From Glandiceps talaboti (Eukaryota; Hemichordata; Enteropneusta; Spengelidae): DNA of 64,000 nucleotides. Below, piece after piece: positions 63,931-64,000 of this stretch. The stretch covers positions 18,332,501-18,396,500 of the forward strand of contig NC_135566.1 in NCBI RefSeq assembly GCF_964340395.1, read 5' to 3'. The position numbers and the translations under genes were made by a program. The notes below the pieces were generated by a model. That model searched no databases. It was not told the DNA's origin and saw only the letters and a program-made list of their open reading frames with translations. Positions within the stretch are counted from its first letter, which is position 1; each line of letters starts with the position of its first letter.

Positions 63931-64000
63931 AAAATTCACAACAAATCTATGAAATGGTTCAATGTAAAATAAGTTTATGCTGTTTAGATGTCATCGACAG

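Overview
The window reads as an AT-rich metazoan nuclear genome: genes split by GT-AG introns, abundant microsatellites, tRNA-derived SINEs, non-LTR retrotransposon remains and many fold-back DNA elements. The gene and repeat content suits a marine invertebrate, possibly a deuterostome such as a hemichordate or cephalochordate, but nothing seen fixes the species.

Region 1 (about 1.0-12.0 kb, plus strand) is a complete 13-exon trehalase gene, 585 codons, with a signal peptide, the trehalase signatures and a hydrophobic C-terminal tail. Its catalytic acid position carries Gly instead of Asp (codon 9377-9379). Its introns hold a large inverted CAGA/TCTG array, a fold-back element and an interspersed repeat family.

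Region 2 (about 12-40 kb) has no host gene I can support. It holds a fold-back element, TA arrays, a Ser/Leu-tRNA-type SINE, a broken Jockey-superfamily LINE on the minus strand (16.2-18.5 kb), a 5'-truncated L1/Tx1-type LINE on the plus strand (19.9-22.25 kb), a very degraded CR1/L2-type LINE end, several MITEs, a roughly 0.9 kb element with terminal inverted repeats and a small open frame, and long AT-rich stretches.

Region 3 (about 40.6-59.9 kb, minus strand) is a P2X ATP-gated cation channel gene: nine shared exons with all ten ectodomain cysteines and the ATP-contact residues, plus two different first exons (1A at 59.8 kb, 1B at 56.8 kb). Both encode a P2X N-terminus and the start of TM1 and end in the same splice phase, which predicts two channel isoforms from two promoters. 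The last coding exon is not identified. The introns carry three minisatellites, one of which has copied the end of exon 5 with its splice donor four times, a cluster of related MITEs and two copies of a tRNA-derived SINE.

Region 4 (about 60-64 kb) is AT-rich repeat with many ATGCAAA-type motifs, a second Ser/Leu-tRNA-type SINE and a CT array. The two genes are unrelated in function (trehalose hydrolysis; extracellular ATP signalling) and merely neighbours. No wholly new gene system is evident. The strongest leads are the Asp-to-Gly trehalase, the paired P2X first exons and the exon-copying minisatellite.
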